The notes under the pieces were generated by a model that worked only from the letters and a program-made list of their open reading frames with translations, did no database searches and was not told where the DNA came from. A DNA stretch of 23,739 nt from Lachnospiraceae bacterium (GTDB taxonomy: Bacteria > Bacillota > Clostridia > Lachnospirales > Lachnospiraceae): the NCBI GenBank assembly GCA_014804385.1, contig JAAUZW010000015.1:74696-98434 (forward strand). The letters run 5' to 3'. This document shows, one piece after another, positions 23,606 through 23,739 of the stretch. Each line of letters begins with the position of its first letter. The stretch's first letter is position 1. A program made the translations under genes and the position numbers.

Positions 23606-23739
23606 ATGAGAGAAGGAATTCATCCTGAGTATTATCAGGCAACGGTAACGTGTAACTGTGGCAACACTTTTGTGACGGGTTCTACCAAGCCGGAGATCCA
23701 CGTGGAGGTTTGTTCCAAGTGTCATTCGTTCTATACGGG
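23606..23739 (+). CDS. rpmE: 50S ribosomal protein L31, zinc type (cut by window end)
   Basis: The first 44 residues of L31 are present; the gene runs off the window. MREGIHPEYYQATVTCNCGN gives C16 and C18, and VCSKCHSFYTG gives C37 and C40, the four ligands of the zinc-binding form. It contributes to the 50S subunit and the inter-subunit bridge. AAAGGAG precedes ATG 23606. It is the zinc (C+) paralogue; a zinc-free copy could exist elsewhere in the genome. Confidence 0.95.
   Translation, partial: MREGIHPEYYQATVTCNCGNTFVTGSTKPEIHVEVCSKCHSFYT

Noticed and set aside
1..23739. CRISPR arrays, tRNA or rRNA genes
   Set aside because: No regularly spaced repeats, no cloverleaf with a CCA end or TTCGA arm, and no rRNA-like stretch was seen on either strand.

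Overview
The window reads as chromosome of an anaerobic Gram-positive Clostridia, most likely a Lachnospiraceae (gut Firmicutes). Support comes from AGGAGG-type ribosome binding sites, the DUF4250, DUF4364 and DUF975 families, an Rpn-type PD-(D/E)xK gene, a corrinoid-activator ASKHA protein, a rho-rpmE pair, and clpB under a CIRCE operator. I ran no database search; family names rest on recognised motifs and protein layout.

Left third (1-8131) is accessory DNA. A tyrosine recombinase (66-1172) sits at the right end of an element that begins left of the window. It is followed by a 76-bp att-like repeat (1267-1342). A second copy of the repeat (8056-8131, exactly 6789 bp downstream, 66/76 identical, no gaps) ends inside the CIRCE operator of clpB. 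The two copies bracket a visibly AT-richer segment. This segment holds a broken Rpn-type nuclease gene, a consensus promoter with a degenerate ORF, a two-gene operon, a 64-residue protein with its own promoter and terminator, and a probable group II intron remnant. The operon encodes a four-helix membrane protein and a 939-residue protein with an HEAAH metalloprotease-like motif. The simplest reading is two related elements integrated in tandem at the CIRCE/promoter site of clpB, the second having lost its integrase. Each element end carries the left half of CIRCE and the first bases of the -35 box, so operator and promoter are rebuilt at the clpB side.

The right two thirds (8132-23739) look like ordinary chromosome. 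In order they are: clpB with a strong terminator; an S66 LD-carboxypeptidase; a DUF4250 gene overlapped by a [2Fe-2S]/ASKHA corrinoid activator; an envelope-flavoured cluster (DUF975 membrane protein, OmpR-type regulator, sensor kinase, NodB polysaccharide deacetylase); a membrane-anchored DUF5722 glycoside-hydrolase-like protein; then on the minus strand a DUF4364 regulator-like protein and malic enzyme; and finally rho and the start of rpmE (L31) on the plus strand. I see no tRNA, rRNA or CRISPR array.

The most novel material is the membrane-protein/metalloprotease pair carried as cargo, and the use of a heat-shock operator as an integration site.
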